NCBI RefSeq assembly: GCF_020859565.1
Contig: NZ_JAJHUO010000004.1
Coordinates: forward strand, 215,842 to 279,841
Reading direction: 5' to 3'
Origin: Saccharothrix luteola
GTDB taxonomy: Bacteria; Actinomycetota; Actinomycetes; Mycobacteriales; Pseudonocardiaceae
Length of the DNA: 64,000 nt
The position numbers and the translations under genes were made by a program. Shown here piece after piece: positions 8,904 through 17,818 of this stretch; within the stretch, counting starts at the first letter, position 1, and each line of letters starts with the position of its first letter. The notes under the pieces were generated by a model. It did no database searches. It was not told where the DNA came from and saw only the letters and a program-made list of their open reading frames with translations.

Positions 8904-9322
8904 CCGACCTCCCCCCCGGCAGGCCGCCCGGTCCAACCCCGTCCGGCCTGCCACGGCCCCCACGCGACGCTCCGGCCACCGAGGCCCGCGTGAGGTGGGT
9001 AGGTGCGCCCGGATACGCGGCCGGGTGCCTGTGATGTCGCGCGAGCGGGTGCTATCGCCGATGCATGGGAGGGACGAGTAGGAGCGCAGCCAGGTGCCCG
9101 GCTGAGAGCGAAGGGCGGGTGGGGCTGCGAGGTCCGTGAGGTGGCTCGGCATTGACCGGGTGCTCGGGGGCGGCTCGCACGCCAGGTGCATCGGGCGGAC
9201 GGCGCGGCCAGGGCATGCGACGGGGAATGGTGCGGGGTGTGCAGTGGGGCCGGTGGCAGGTGGGGCTGTTGGTGGCCGGCTGGGTGGGGGTGGGTTGGGG
9301 ATGAGGTGGCGGTAGGCGCATA
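8904..9322. other. intergenic region, 419 bases
   Basis: No gene, RNA, clear hairpin terminator or promoter could be supported here. The right half (from about 9090) becomes G- and T-rich on the + strand and merges into the similarly biased first 400 bases of the helicase gene. Promoters for the helicase operon must lie here but none matches a clear -35/-10 consensus by eye. Confidence 0.5.
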
Positions 9323-12247
9323 GTGCTGTCCGTGTTGGTGCTGCATGCGTTGGGCGTGGGTGGCGGGCGGGTTGGGGTTTGGGTGGAGGATTCGCTCTTG
9401 CCGGAGCGGGTCGGTGGGCGGTTGCCCCGGCGGGCGGTGAGGCATCCGTTTGCGGTTGACGGGGAAGGGCTCGCGCGGTTGGTCGGTGGGGTGCTCGGGG
9501 AGGTTTCCGTTCGGTTGCCTTCCTACGCCGGTGGGCCGGTCGGGTCTCCCGAGTTGGTCAGGGAGGCCGTCGGTGGGCGGCGGGGTGCTCTTCGGTGGCG
9601 GGAGTGGGCGGTTCCGGTTGCCTGGGTCGAGGGGGTGGCCGGATCGCTGCCGCCGGACTGCCGGGGTGGGGCTTCGTGGAAGTTCCTGATCGACGTCCTC
9701 GAGTTCGGGCGGGAGCTGGTTCGGCGAGGGCGGGTGCTGCCTTCGCTGGACGGGGACGGGTGCGCGCGGTGGCGGGCGGCGTTGTCCGGGGTGGACGCGT
9801 TGCGGTTCGCGGCGTTGCGGGCGAGCGTGCCGCCGTCGTTCCTGGGCTCCGACGGACCTGGCGACCTGGTCCAGGAAGTGCTGGACCGCGCGGTCGACCG
9901 TGAGGTCCGGGTGGCGTTGCGAGGTGCCCGGCCCGCTGGTGACGGCGTGGTCGGGCAGTGGCTGAACGCGTTGGTGGACGAGCCGCGCGTGGTCGGTGAA
10001 GTGGGTGCGTTGCGGGCCAAGGTGGCGGCTTGGCGGGCCAACGGGTTGCAGGAGAGTCCTGTTCGGACCTGCTTCCGGCTCAGCTCGCCCGACCAGGGCG
10101 GCATGGCGAAGGACGGGTGGCGGGTCGAGTTCCTGCTCCAGGCCGTGGACGAGCCCAGCGTCGTGGTGACGGCGGAACAGTTGTGGCACAAGCAGGACGC
10201 GGTGTTGCGGCGGTGGGTCGGTCGACCGGAGGACGTGCTGCTCGGCGACCTGGGACGGGCCGGTCGGCTCTACCCGGCGTTGGACCGGGCGCTCTCCGCC
10301 CGCCGGCCGGTGGAGCTGGAACTGGACGTCGAAGGCGCCTACGACTTCCTCCAGCACGCGGCGGTGTTGGCGGAGGCCGGCTTCGGCGTGATGCTGCCCT
10401 CGTGGTGGCGTCAACCCCACCGCCTCGGGCTCCGGCTCACGGCCACCAGTCGCGGCACGGCGGGTCAGGTCGCGAAGGAGAGCGAACTCGGGCTGAAGGT
10501 CCTGGTCGACTACCAGTGGGAACTGGCCGTCGGCGACGAACGGCTGACCGAGGCCGAGCTGCAGTCCCTCGCCGAGGCCAAGGTCCCGCTGGTCCGGGTC
10601 CGCGGCCAGTGGGTGCACGTCGACCCGAAACGCCTCGCCGCGGGCCTCGCCTTCCTCAAGCGCGGCGGCGGGCAGATGACCGCCGCGCAGGTCCTGCTGC
10701 ACTCCGGCCTGCACCCCGAGGACGCCGACCTGCCCCTGCCGCTGAACGGCGTCAGCGCCACCGGCTGGCTCGGCGACCTGCTCTCCGGCGAGGTCGAGCA
10801 CCACCTGGAGCCGGTCGGGAAGCCGAGCGGCCTGGTCGCCGAGCTGCGGCCCTACCAGCAGCGCGGCCTGGCCTGGCTCGCGTTCCTCGACCGGCTGGGC
10901 CTGGGCGCGTGCCTGGCCGACGACATGGGCCTCGGCAAGACCGTCCAACTGCTGGCCCTGGAAGCGCACAACCGCGCGCACGGCGCCCGCCTGCCGACGC
11001 TGCTGGTCTGCCCGATGTCGGTGGTCGGCAACTGGCAGCGCGAAGCCGCCCGCTTCACCCCCGGCCTGGAGGTGCGCGTCTACCACGGCGCGGACCGCGC
11101 CCTCGACACCGACTGCGACCTCGTCATCACCACCTACGCGGTCGTCGCGCGCGACGCCGGGAAGCTCGCCGACGTGAGCTGGGACCGGGTCGTGCTCGAC
11201 GAGGCTCAGAACATCAAGAACAGCTCCACGCGGCAGTCGAAGGTCGTGCGCGCCCTGCCCGCACGGCACCGCGTGGCGTTGACCGGCACCCCGGTGGAGA
11301 ACCGGCTGGCCGAGCTGTGGTCGATCATGGACTTCGTCAACCCCGGCGTCCTGGGCACGGTCAGCACGTTCCGCGCCCGCTTCGCCGTGCCCATCGAACG
11401 CCACCACGACGAGGACGCCGCCGTCCGCCTGCGCCGGATCACCGGCCCGTTCGTGCTCCGCCGCCTCAAGACCGACCCGCGGATCATCACCGACCTGCCG
11501 GACAAGATCGAGGTCAAGCAGCTGTGCACGCTGACCGCCGAACAGGCCACGCTCTACCAGGCCGTGGTGGACGACATGCTGGCCAAGATCGCCGAGGCGG
11601 AGGGCGTCAAGCGCAAGGGCCTGGTCCTGGCCACGATGTCCCGCCTCAAGCAGGTGTGCAACCACCCGGCGCAACTCCTCGGTGACGGCTCCCGCGTCGC
11701 CGGCCGCTCCGGCAAGCTCGCCCGACTCGAAGAAGTCCTGGACGAAGCGCTGGCCGACGGCGACAAGGCGTTGTGCTTCACGCAGTTCACCGCCTTCGGC
11801 TCGCTCGTGGTGCCCCACCTGGCCGCCCGCTTCGACACCGAAGTGCTCTACCTGCACGGCGGCACGCCCAAGCGGCAGCGCGACGAGATGGTGCGGCGGT
11901 TCCAGGCGCAGGACGGCCCGTCGATCTTCGTGCTCTCGCTGAAGGCCGGCGGCACGGGGCTGAACCTGACCGCCGCCAACCACGTGATCCACCTCGACCG
12001 CTGGTGGAACCCGGCCGTGGAGGACCAGGCCACCGACCGGGCGTTCCGCATCGGCCAGCGCAACCACGTGCAGGTGCGCAAGTTCGTCTGCGTCGGCACG
12101 CTGGAGGAGCGGATCGACCGGATGATCGAGGAGAAGCGCGGGTTGGCCCAGCTCGTGGTCGGCGCGGGCGAGGACTGGCTGACCGAGATGTCCACCGGCG
12201 AGCTGCGCGAGCTGTTCGCCCTGTCCGGGGAGGCCGTCGGTGACTGA
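9323..12247 (+). CDS. SNF2-family DEAD/DEAH-box ATPase
   Basis: 974-residue SWI2/SNF2-type DNA translocase. The N-terminal 400 residues match the SNF2-associated region found in bacterial members. The ATPase starts with DDMGLGKT (about residue 533), has DEAQ Walker B (about 624), ALTGTPVENRL motif III, and the C-terminal helicase half LNLTAANHVIHLDRWWNP with ATDRAFRIGQ (about 880-913). Such proteins are coupled with SWIM zinc-finger proteins in many actinomycetes and are thought to act on DNA-protein complexes or repair. The 3' end overlaps the SWIM gene by 8 bases. The first part of the gene has a noticeably G/T-rich codon style compared with the rest. Confidence 0.93.
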   Translation: MLSVLVLHALGVGGGRVGVWVEDSLLPERVGGRLPRRAVRHPFAVDGEGLARLVGGVLGEVSVRLPSYAGGPVGSPELVREAVGGRRGALRWREWAVPVAWVEGVAGSLPPDCRGGASWKFLIDVLEFGRELVRRGRVLPSLDGDGCARWRAALSGVDALRFAALRASVPPSFLGSDGPGDLVQEVLDRAVDREVRVALRGARPAGDGVVGQWLNALVDEPRVVGEVGALRAKVAAWRANGLQESPVRTCFRLSSPDQGGMAKDGWRVEFLLQAVDEPSVVVTAEQLWHKQDAVLRRWVGRPEDVLLGDLGRAGRLYPALDRALSARRPVELELDVEGAYDFLQHAAVLAEAGFGVMLPSWWRQPHRLGLRLTATSRGTAGQVAKESELGLKVLVDYQWELAVGDERLTEAELQSLAEAKVPLVRVRGQWVHVDPKRLAAGLAFLKRGGGQMTAAQVLLHSGLHPEDADLPLPLNGVSATGWLGDLLSGEVEHHLEPVGKPSGLVAELRPYQQRGLAWLAFLDRLGLGACLADDMGLGKTVQLLALEAHNRAHGARLPTLLVCPMSVVGNWQREAARFTPGLEVRVYHGADRALDTDCDLVITTYAVVARDAGKLADVSWDRVVLDEAQNIKNSSTRQSKVVRALPARHRVALTGTPVENRLAELWSIMDFVNPGVLGTVSTFRARFAVPIERHHDEDAAVRLRRITGPFVLRRLKTDPRIITDLPDKIEVKQLCTLTAEQATLYQAVVDDMLAKIAEAEGVKRKGLVLATMSRLKQVCNHPAQLLGDGSRVAGRSGKLARLEEVLDEALADGDKALCFTQFTAFGSLVVPHLAARFDTEVLYLHGGTPKRQRDEMVRRFQAQDGPSIFVLSLKAGGTGLNLTAANHVIHLDRWWNPAVEDQATDRAFRIGQRNHVQVRKFVCVGTLEERIDRMIEEKRGLAQLVVGAGEDWLTEMSTGELRELFALSGEAVGD

Positions 12248-13055
12248 CTGGCACGGGTACCACCCGCCTGCGCGGCCGATCCGGGTCGAGGGCGGCCTCA
12301 CGTTGCGCAGCAAGCGGGGCGACATCGCGCAGACGTGGTGGTCGCGCCGGTTCCTGGAGGTGCTGGAGTCGTTCGGCATGGCCGCCCGCCTCGCCCGCGG
12401 CCGGGCGTACGCGCGCACCGGCCAGGTGATGAGCCTGTCCCTGTCGTCCAGCCTGGTGGTGGCGCTGGTGACCGGGACGCGTCCCGAGCCGTACCGGGCG
12501 CGGATCGGGGTGCGGAAGTTCACCGACGACGACTGGCGGCGCATCGAGCACGCGCTGGCCGACCGGGCGATCTTCGCGGCCAAGCTGCTGGCGGGCGAGA
12601 TGCCGCCGGAGATCGAGGACGTGTTCGCCGACCTCGGCCTCGCCCTCTTCCCGAGCACGATGCGCGAGCTGCACATGGACTGCACGTGCCCGGACTGGGA
12701 AGTGCCGTGCAAGCACCTCGCCGCCACCTGCTACCTGCTCGCCGAGTCGTTCGACACCGACCCGTTCGAGATCCTGGCCTGGCGCGGGCGGTCCCGCGAG
12801 GACCTGCTCGACCGGCTGCGCGACCTGCGCGCGCCCATCCCGCCCGACGAGCCCACGACACCTCAGGCGCCACCGGAGGACTCGTTCGAGACCTTCTGGG
12901 CACGCCCGAAGGTCGCCGAGGTCGTGCCGGACGTCGTCGAGCCGACCACGAGGCGCCCGGACGCGCTGCTCGACCAGCTCGAACCGCTCGTCGTGGACGG
13001 CCGTTCGGTGACCGACGAGCTGCGCCCGCTGTACCGGCGGCTCGCGAAGCCCTAG
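12240..13055 (+). CDS. SWIM zinc finger domain-containing protein
   Basis: 271 residues with a SWIM zinc finger, C-x-C-x(6)-C-x-H, in CTCPDWEVPCKHLAATCYLL (about residues 147-166). SWIM domains bind DNA or protein. The start (GTG at 12240) lies inside the end of the SNF2 gene, so the two are co-translated and presumably form one complex. The stop TAG is shared head-on with the stop of the MoaD-like gene in a CTAG palindrome (13052-13055), a very tight convergent junction. Confidence 0.9.
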   Translation: MTDWHGYHPPARPIRVEGGLTLRSKRGDIAQTWWSRRFLEVLESFGMAARLARGRAYARTGQVMSLSLSSSLVVALVTGTRPEPYRARIGVRKFTDDDWRRIEHALADRAIFAAKLLAGEMPPEIEDVFADLGLALFPSTMRELHMDCTCPDWEVPCKHLAATCYLLAESFDTDPFEILAWRGRSREDLLDRLRDLRAPIPPDEPTTPQAPPEDSFETFWARPKVAEVVPDVVEPTTRRPDALLDQLEPLVVDGRSVTDELRPLYRRLAKP

Positions 13056-13336
13056 CCGCCCGCGACCGACGGCAGGATCCGCACCTCCGCGTCCGGGCGC
13101 AACGAGGTGCCGGCGCCGGACAGCCGGCGGCACTCCTCGCCGTCCACGTAGAAGTTCACGTAGCGGCGCAGCCCGGCCCGCTCGTCGCGCAACCTGCGGT
13201 CCAGCAACGGGTACCGCGCGGCCAGGTGGTCGAGCAGCGCCCCCAGCGTGGCGGGCTCGGGCAGGTCGACCTCCAGCCTCGCCTGGTCGCCCGCCGCCTG
13301 CCGGAGCGGCCCGGGGATCAGCACGAGCACCCGCAC
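13052..13336 (-). CDS. MoaD/ThiS-like ubiquitin-fold sulfur carrier
   Basis: 94 residues with the beta-grasp pattern of MoaD/ThiS/CysO and a C-terminal SVAGG diglycine, the tail that is adenylated and thiocarboxylated in sulfur carriers. It differs from the CysO ortholog at 56577-56849, so the genome has at least two. Start GTG 13336 follows the BNR gene stop by one base, with GGAGG inside the end of that gene. The MoaD-like plus BNR-protein pair recurs in actinobacteria; the sulfur acceptor is not known. No E1-like activating gene lies nearby. Confidence 0.85.
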   Translation of the reverse strand: MRVLVLIPGPLRQAAGDQARLEVDLPEPATLGALLDHLAARYPLLDRRLRDERAGLRRYVNFYVDGEECRRLSGAGTSLRPDAEVRILPSVAGG

Positions 13337-13337
13337 G

Positions 13338-14402
13338 TCACACCTCCGCCGCCCGCACGCACAGCACGTCGGGCAGGTGCTCGGCGATCCGCCGCCAGCT
13401 GTCGCCCTCGTCGGCGCTCGCGTACACCTCGCCCGACCGCGACCCGAAGTAGACGCCGGCCGGGCTCGCCGCGTCCGTGCACATCGCGTCACGCATCACG
13501 GCCGTCCAGAACCCGTCGGGCAGCCCGACCCGCAACGCCTCCCACGACGACCCCGCGTCCGACGACCGGTACACCGCGCACTGCCCGCCGGGCGGGAACC
13601 GGTGGCCGTCCGCGGTCAGCGGGAACGTGTAGACCACGTCCGGGTCGTGCGGGTGGCTGACCACGGCGAAACCGAAGTCCGCGGGCAGGCCGTCCGCGAT
13701 CGACGCCCACGTCTCCCCCGCGTCTTCCGACCGGTACACGCCGTGGTGGTTCTGCAGGAACAGCCGCTCCGGCCGGGACGGGTGCCGGCTCACCTTGTGC
13801 ACGCACTGGCCGAACTCCGGGTACTGGTCGGCCAGGAAGTACGCCTTGATGCCGGTGTTGCCCGGCTCCCACGACGACCCGCCGTCGAACGTCCGGTACA
13901 CGCCGCCGGTGGACATCGCCACGGTCAGCCGCAGCGGGTCGACCGGGTCCGGCAGCACGGTGTGGATCGCCTGCCCGCCGAACCCCTCGCCCCACAGCTC
14001 GCGGTGCGGGTGCTTCCACAAGCCCTCGACCAGCGAGTACGTCCGACCGCCGTCCTCGGAGCGGAACAACGCCGACGGCTGCGTGCCCGCGTACACGACC
14101 TCCGGGTCGGGCGTGAGCGCCAGCTGCCACACCCGTTCCAGCGCGGCGTCCGCCGGGAACGCGATGGGTGCGTGGTCCGGTTCCTTCCAGGTCACGCCGA
14201 GGTCGTCGCTGGTCACGACGGTCGGCCCGAAGTGGGGACTGCTCGTGCCGACCAGGAGCCGCGGCCGGTCGCGGCGGCCCTCGATCGCGATCGCGTAGAC
14301 CTCGGTCATCGGGTGGTGCGGTCCGCTGAGGCTCCACGACGTGCGGTCTTCACTGGTCGCGAGCCACAGGCCCTTGCGGGTGCCGATGGCGAGCAGATTC
14401 AT
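13338..14402 (-). CDS. WD40/YVTN/BNR-like repeat protein (sialidase-fold beta-propeller)
   Basis: 354 residues of beta-propeller repeats with several Asp-box (BNR) motifs: S-x-D-x-G-x-T-W forms such as SEDGGRTY, TFDGGSSW, SEDAGETW, SSDAGSSW and SADEGDSW. These occur in sialidases and in photosystem-assembly-like proteins. The sialidase Arg triad is not evident, so enzymatic glycan cleavage should not be assumed. No signal peptide, so it is cytoplasmic. It is the first gene of a two-gene unit with the sulfur carrier. Confidence 0.88.
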   Translation of the reverse strand: MNLLAIGTRKGLWLATSEDRTSWSLSGPHHPMTEVYAIAIEGRRDRPRLLVGTSSPHFGPTVVTSDDLGVTWKEPDHAPIAFPADAALERVWQLALTPDPEVVYAGTQPSALFRSEDGGRTYSLVEGLWKHPHRELWGEGFGGQAIHTVLPDPVDPLRLTVAMSTGGVYRTFDGGSSWEPGNTGIKAYFLADQYPEFGQCVHKVSRHPSRPERLFLQNHHGVYRSEDAGETWASIADGLPADFGFAVVSHPHDPDVVYTFPLTADGHRFPPGGQCAVYRSSDAGSSWEALRVGLPDGFWTAVMRDAMCTDAASPAGVYFGSRSGEVYASADEGDSWRRIAEHLPDVLCVRAAEV

Positions 14403-14543
14403 GACAACCCCTCAGCTTGTGACGCGCAGCACACTAACCCTTCGGCCGCCGCCCCGCAGCCGGCGGCGAGCTCGCGTCCCGAGCACGAGGAGCCGGCCAA
14501 GTTACCGACTGGTAGCGTGCGGCGGCGACGAAGGGAGAACCCC

Positions 14544-16250
14544 GTGCTGTTCGACCCGAACACCCACGACTTCGGACACCTGGACGCGGAGAGCCGCCGC
14601 CTGCTGCGCGCGACCGTCGACTGGTTCGAGGAGCGCGGCAAGCGCCGCCTGATCGCCGACGACCAGGCCAAGGTCTGGTACACCGAGTTCCTGGACTTCG
14701 TCGCGCGCGAGAAGCTGTTCGCGACCTTCTGCACGCCCGCGGCCGAGGCCGACGGCAACCGCGACAAGCGCTGGGACGCCGCCCGCAACGCCGCGCTGAG
14801 CGAAGTCCTCGGCTTCTACGGCCTCCAGTACTGGTACGCCTGGCAGGTCACCGTGCTGGGGCTGGGCCCGATCTGGATGAGCGACAACGCGGTGGCCCGC
14901 AAGAAGGCCGCCGAACTCCTCGACCAGGGCTCGGTGTTCGCGTTCGGACTGTCGGAGAAGGAGCACGGCGCGGACGTCTACTCCACCGACATGGTCCTCA
15001 CGCCCACCGCCACGGGCTTCACCGCGTCCGGCGGGAAGTACTACATCGGCAACGGCAACGTGGCCGGCATGGTGTCGGTCTTCGGCCGCCGCGCGGACGT
15101 CGAGGGCCCCGACGGGTACGTGTTCTTCGCCGTCGACTCGCAGCACGAGAAGTTCACGCTGGTCAAGAACGTGGTCGACTCGCAGATGTTCGTCAGCGAG
15201 TTCCACCTGGACGACTACCCGGTGTCCCCGGACGACGTCCTGCACACCGGCCCGGACGCGTTCAGCGCCGCCCTCAACACGGTCAACGTGGGCAAGTTCA
15301 ACCTGTGCACGGCCTCGATCGGCATCGACGAGCACGCGTTCTACGAGGCCATCACGCACGCCCACAACCGGATCCTGTACGGCAAGCGGGTCACCGACTT
15401 CCCGCACGTCCGGCAGAACTTCGTGGACGCCTACGCCCGCCTGGTCGCCATGAAGCTGTTCGCCGACCGCTCGGTGGACTACTTCCGCAGCGCCTCCCCC
15501 GAAGACCGCCGCTACCTGCTGTTCAACCCGATCACCAAGATGAAGGTCACCAGCGAGGGCGAGCGGGTCGTCGACCTGCTGTGGGACGTGATCGCGGCCA
15601 AGGGCTTCGAGAAGGACACCTACTTCTCGATGGCCGCCCGCGACATCCGGGCGCTGCCGAAGCTGGAGGGCACGGTCCACGTCAACCTCGCCCTCGTGCT
15701 CAAGTTCATGCCGAACTACCTGTTCCAGCCCACCGCTTACGCCGACGTCCCGACCAGGCACGACCAGGCCGACGACGGGTTCTTCTGGCACCAGGGACCG
15801 GCCCGCGGCCTCGGCCGGGTCACGTTCCAGGACTGGGAGACCGCCTACCGCGAGCACGCGCACGTGCCCAACGTGGCCCGCTTCCACGAGCAGGCCCGTG
15901 CGCTGCGCACCCTGCTCACCACCGCCGCACCGGATGCGGAGCAGCAGCAGGACCTGGACTTCCTGCTCAACCTCGGCCACCTGTTCACGCTGGTCGTCTA
16001 CGGCCAGCTCGTGCTGGAGCAGGCCCGGATCACCGACCTGGACGCCGACGTGCTGGACCAGGTGTTCGACGTCCTGGTGCGCGACTTCTCGGCCTACGCG
16101 GTCGCGCTGCACGGCAAGGCGTCGTCCACCGAGGCGCAGCAGCGCTGGGCCGTCGAGCAGGTCCGCAAGCCCGTTGTCGACCAGGCCCGCTTCGAACGCG
16201 TCTGGAGCAAGGTGGCGGCGCTGTCCGGCGCATACGAAATGCGCCCGTGA
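14544..16250 (+). CDS. acyl-CoA dehydrogenase family protein
   Basis: 568 residues, longer than the usual 380-residue acyl-CoA dehydrogenase and closer to the long FadE/acyl-CoA oxidase type. The middle domain FGLSEKEHGAD, with SGGKYYIGNGNVAGM, is the FAD/substrate-binding beta-domain signature, followed by the helical domain with ASIGIDEHAFYEAITHAHNR and KRVTDFPHVRQNFVDAYARL. It oxidises acyl-CoA to enoyl-CoA with FAD. GTG start 14544 follows AAGGGAGAA. It is followed by a strong hairpin, so it is a single-gene unit. Confidence 0.9.
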   Translation: MLFDPNTHDFGHLDAESRRLLRATVDWFEERGKRRLIADDQAKVWYTEFLDFVAREKLFATFCTPAAEADGNRDKRWDAARNAALSEVLGFYGLQYWYAWQVTVLGLGPIWMSDNAVARKKAAELLDQGSVFAFGLSEKEHGADVYSTDMVLTPTATGFTASGGKYYIGNGNVAGMVSVFGRRADVEGPDGYVFFAVDSQHEKFTLVKNVVDSQMFVSEFHLDDYPVSPDDVLHTGPDAFSAALNTVNVGKFNLCTASIGIDEHAFYEAITHAHNRILYGKRVTDFPHVRQNFVDAYARLVAMKLFADRSVDYFRSASPEDRRYLLFNPITKMKVTSEGERVVDLLWDVIAAKGFEKDTYFSMAARDIRALPKLEGTVHVNLALVLKFMPNYLFQPTAYADVPTRHDQADDGFFWHQGPARGLGRVTFQDWETAYREHAHVPNVARFHEQARALRTLLTTAAPDAEQQQDLDFLLNLGHLFTLVVYGQLVLEQARITDLDADVLDQVFDVLVRDFSAYAVALHGKASSTEAQQRWAVEQVRKPVVDQARFERVWSKVAALSGAYEMRP

Positions 16251-16258
16251 GCGATCAC

Positions 16259-16291
16259 GGTAAGGCGGTGGGTGTTCACCACCGCCTTACC
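16259..16291 (+). terminator. hairpin terminator after the acyl-CoA dehydrogenase gene
   Basis: Perfect 13-bp inverted repeat (GGTAAGGCGGTGG and its complement) around a 7-base loop, 9 bases after the stop codon. No T-run follows, which is common in this GC range. Confidence 0.75.
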
Positions 16292-16509
16292 GGCGAAGCC
16301 CCGGGTAAACGATTAACCGCGTCCGGTAGTCGGTCGGCCCGCACCGGCAATCGCACCAATCACGACCACTCCGACCGGACGTCGCGCACACGGCCCGACG
16401 GGTGAACGCGCGCCCGATCCGGGACCACTCGGCGCGGATGCCGTCTTGACTGGCGGGTGCGCTGCGTGTTTCGTCGTCAGCTACCGACGAACCGGAGGGA
16501 ATCGCGCGC

Positions 16510-16929
16510 ATGACCGCGTCCAAGGCACTGCGGGCCCTGCGGGAGGCGATCGTCCTGGAGCACCTGGAGTCGGAGAACGAACACGAGTTCGACACCGCTG
16601 TCGGCGCCTTCGACCACCCGCGGTGCGAGATCGTGGCGACCGGCCAGGTGTTCGACGGCCGGGCCGAGGTCACCGGCTACTACGCGCGCGTCCGCGACGC
16701 GTTCCCGGACCGGCGCAGCACGCTGGTCGAGCTGCACCACGCCGACGGCGCGGTGATCGTCGAACTGGAGCTGCGGGGCACCCACCAGCGCAGTCTCGGC
16801 GGCGAGGAGCCGACGGGGCGTGCCTACCGCGTGCGCACGACGGCGTTCTTCGTCTTCGACGACGCCCGGCTGGTGGGCAAGCGGGTCTACGGCGGGCAGG
16901 CCGACGAGGCGCCCGCGCTGATCACCTGA
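16510..16929 (+). CDS. NTF2-like/SnoaL-fold protein
   Basis: 139 residues with the alpha+beta cone pattern of the NTF2/SnoaL superfamily: N-terminal helices, a segment FDGRAEVTGYYARVRDAFPD, then alternating strands. Members include ester cyclases, dehydratases and carrier proteins; the activity here cannot be assigned. Start ATG 16510 has GGAGGGA upstream. It is a single gene ending at a two-way hairpin shared with the cold-shock gene. Confidence 0.75.
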   Translation: MTASKALRALREAIVLEHLESENEHEFDTAVGAFDHPRCEIVATGQVFDGRAEVTGYYARVRDAFPDRRSTLVELHHADGAVIVELELRGTHQRSLGGEEPTGRAYRVRTTAFFVFDDARLVGKRVYGGQADEAPALIT

Positions 16930-16938
16930 GCGACGATT

Positions 16939-16978
16939 CGGGCCGCCACCCCCCGCTGCTGCGAGGTGTGGCGGCCCG
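16939..16978. terminator. bidirectional hairpin between the NTF2-like and cold-shock genes
   Basis: 11-bp perfect inverted repeat (CGGGCCGCCAC and its complement) with an 18-base loop between convergent genes. An A-run follows on the + strand side. Confidence 0.65.
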
Positions 16979-17013
16979 AAAAGATCCAGGTCCTGGTGGT
17001 GACCCGGATTAGG

Positions 17014-17220
17014 TCAGAGCGGTCGAACCGTCTGCGCCTGCGGGCCCTTCTGGCCCTGGCCGATCTCGAACTCCACCCGCTGGTTCTCTTCCAGGGTGCG
17101 GTAGCCGTTGCTCTGGATCTCCGAGTAGTGCACGAACACGTCGGCGCCACCGTTGTCCGGGGAGATGAAGCCGAAGCCCTTCTCCGCGTTGAACCACTTG
17201 ACGGTGCCCTGAACTGCCAT
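17014..17220 (-). CDS. cspA: cold-shock protein (CspA family)
   Basis: 68 residues, standard CspA length. Single cold-shock OB-fold domain with RNP-1 KGFGFI and RNP-2 DVFVHY, which bind single-stranded RNA/DNA and act as RNA chaperones. ATG start with GAGGAG in the leader. About 245 bases of leader separate it from the next gene upstream, so a long 5' UTR with temperature-sensitive structure, usual in this family, is possible. Confidence 0.96.
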   Translation of the reverse strand: MAVQGTVKWFNAEKGFGFISPDNGGADVFVHYSEIQSNGYRTLEENQRVEFEIGQGQKGPQAQTVRPL

Positions 17221-17465
17221 CTTGCTACTTCTCCTCTAACAGGTGCCGGATCGCGCTTGCGACCACCGGGTCAGCTAGGGCCCCGGCCCCTCCTGGCGAG
17301 GAAAGTTCGGCGCCCGCAACTCCGTTCCGCGAGCGTGGTGGAACACGAACACAGAAAGGTACGACCGAAGACAGTCAACCACGAGATCCCGCCGGCAGTC
17401 GAGCGGAAGAATGCGGCGAGTCGCACTGCTACCGTGGGCGAGGTCGCGATCACAGGGGGTCTCCG

Positions 17466-17798
17466 ATGCCTGAACCGATGCTGGTCTCCATCGCCGCGTC
17501 GCTCGCCACGCGGGCCGTCGCCGGCCTGTACGAGCTGGTCCGCGCGAAGTTCGCGGACGATCCCGTCGCCACCGCGGCGCTCACCGCCGCCGAAGGCGCG
17601 TCCGAGGACTCGCCGCAGGTCAGGGCGTTGGGCGAAACGCTGGAGCGGACCATCGAGGCCGATCCCGCCTTCGGTGCCGAGCTTCGGGCCCACCACGCCG
17701 TCACGCAGACCGGCCGGGTGACCAACCAGATCTCCGGCACGGTGCACGGCAACGTCGTGCAGGCGGGCGACATCCAGGGCGGCATCAGGTTCAAGTAA
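17466..17798 (+). CDS. small protein with C-terminal amyloid-signalling-like motif (putative effector)
   Basis: 110 residues. Residues 1-78 are helical with an N-terminal hydrophobic amphipathic stretch (SIAASLATRAVAGLYELV). Residues 87-109 read N-Q-I-S-G-T-V-x-G-x-VVQAG-x-I-x-GG-I-x-F, the same motif found at the N-terminus of the NB-ARC protein at 1426-3585. In described amyloid-signalling pairs the motif sits N-terminally on the NLR receptor and C-terminally on a small membrane-active effector, exactly this arrangement. The effector role is inference; the motif match is seen. Start ATG with AGGGGG upstream. Confidence 0.75.
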   Translation: MPEPMLVSIAASLATRAVAGLYELVRAKFADDPVATAALTAAEGASEDSPQVRALGETLERTIEADPAFGAELRAHHAVTQTGRVTNQISGTVHGNVVQAGDIQGGIRFK

Positions 17799-17818
17799 CC
17801 CCGCCGGGTGAAGATGGG

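Noticed and set aside
8543..12727. Open frame of nearly 1400 codons on the - strand opposite the SNF2 gene
   Set aside because: Composition is Arg/Pro/His-rich low-complexity typical of antisense frames in high-GC DNA; the + strand encodes a complete SNF2 protein.
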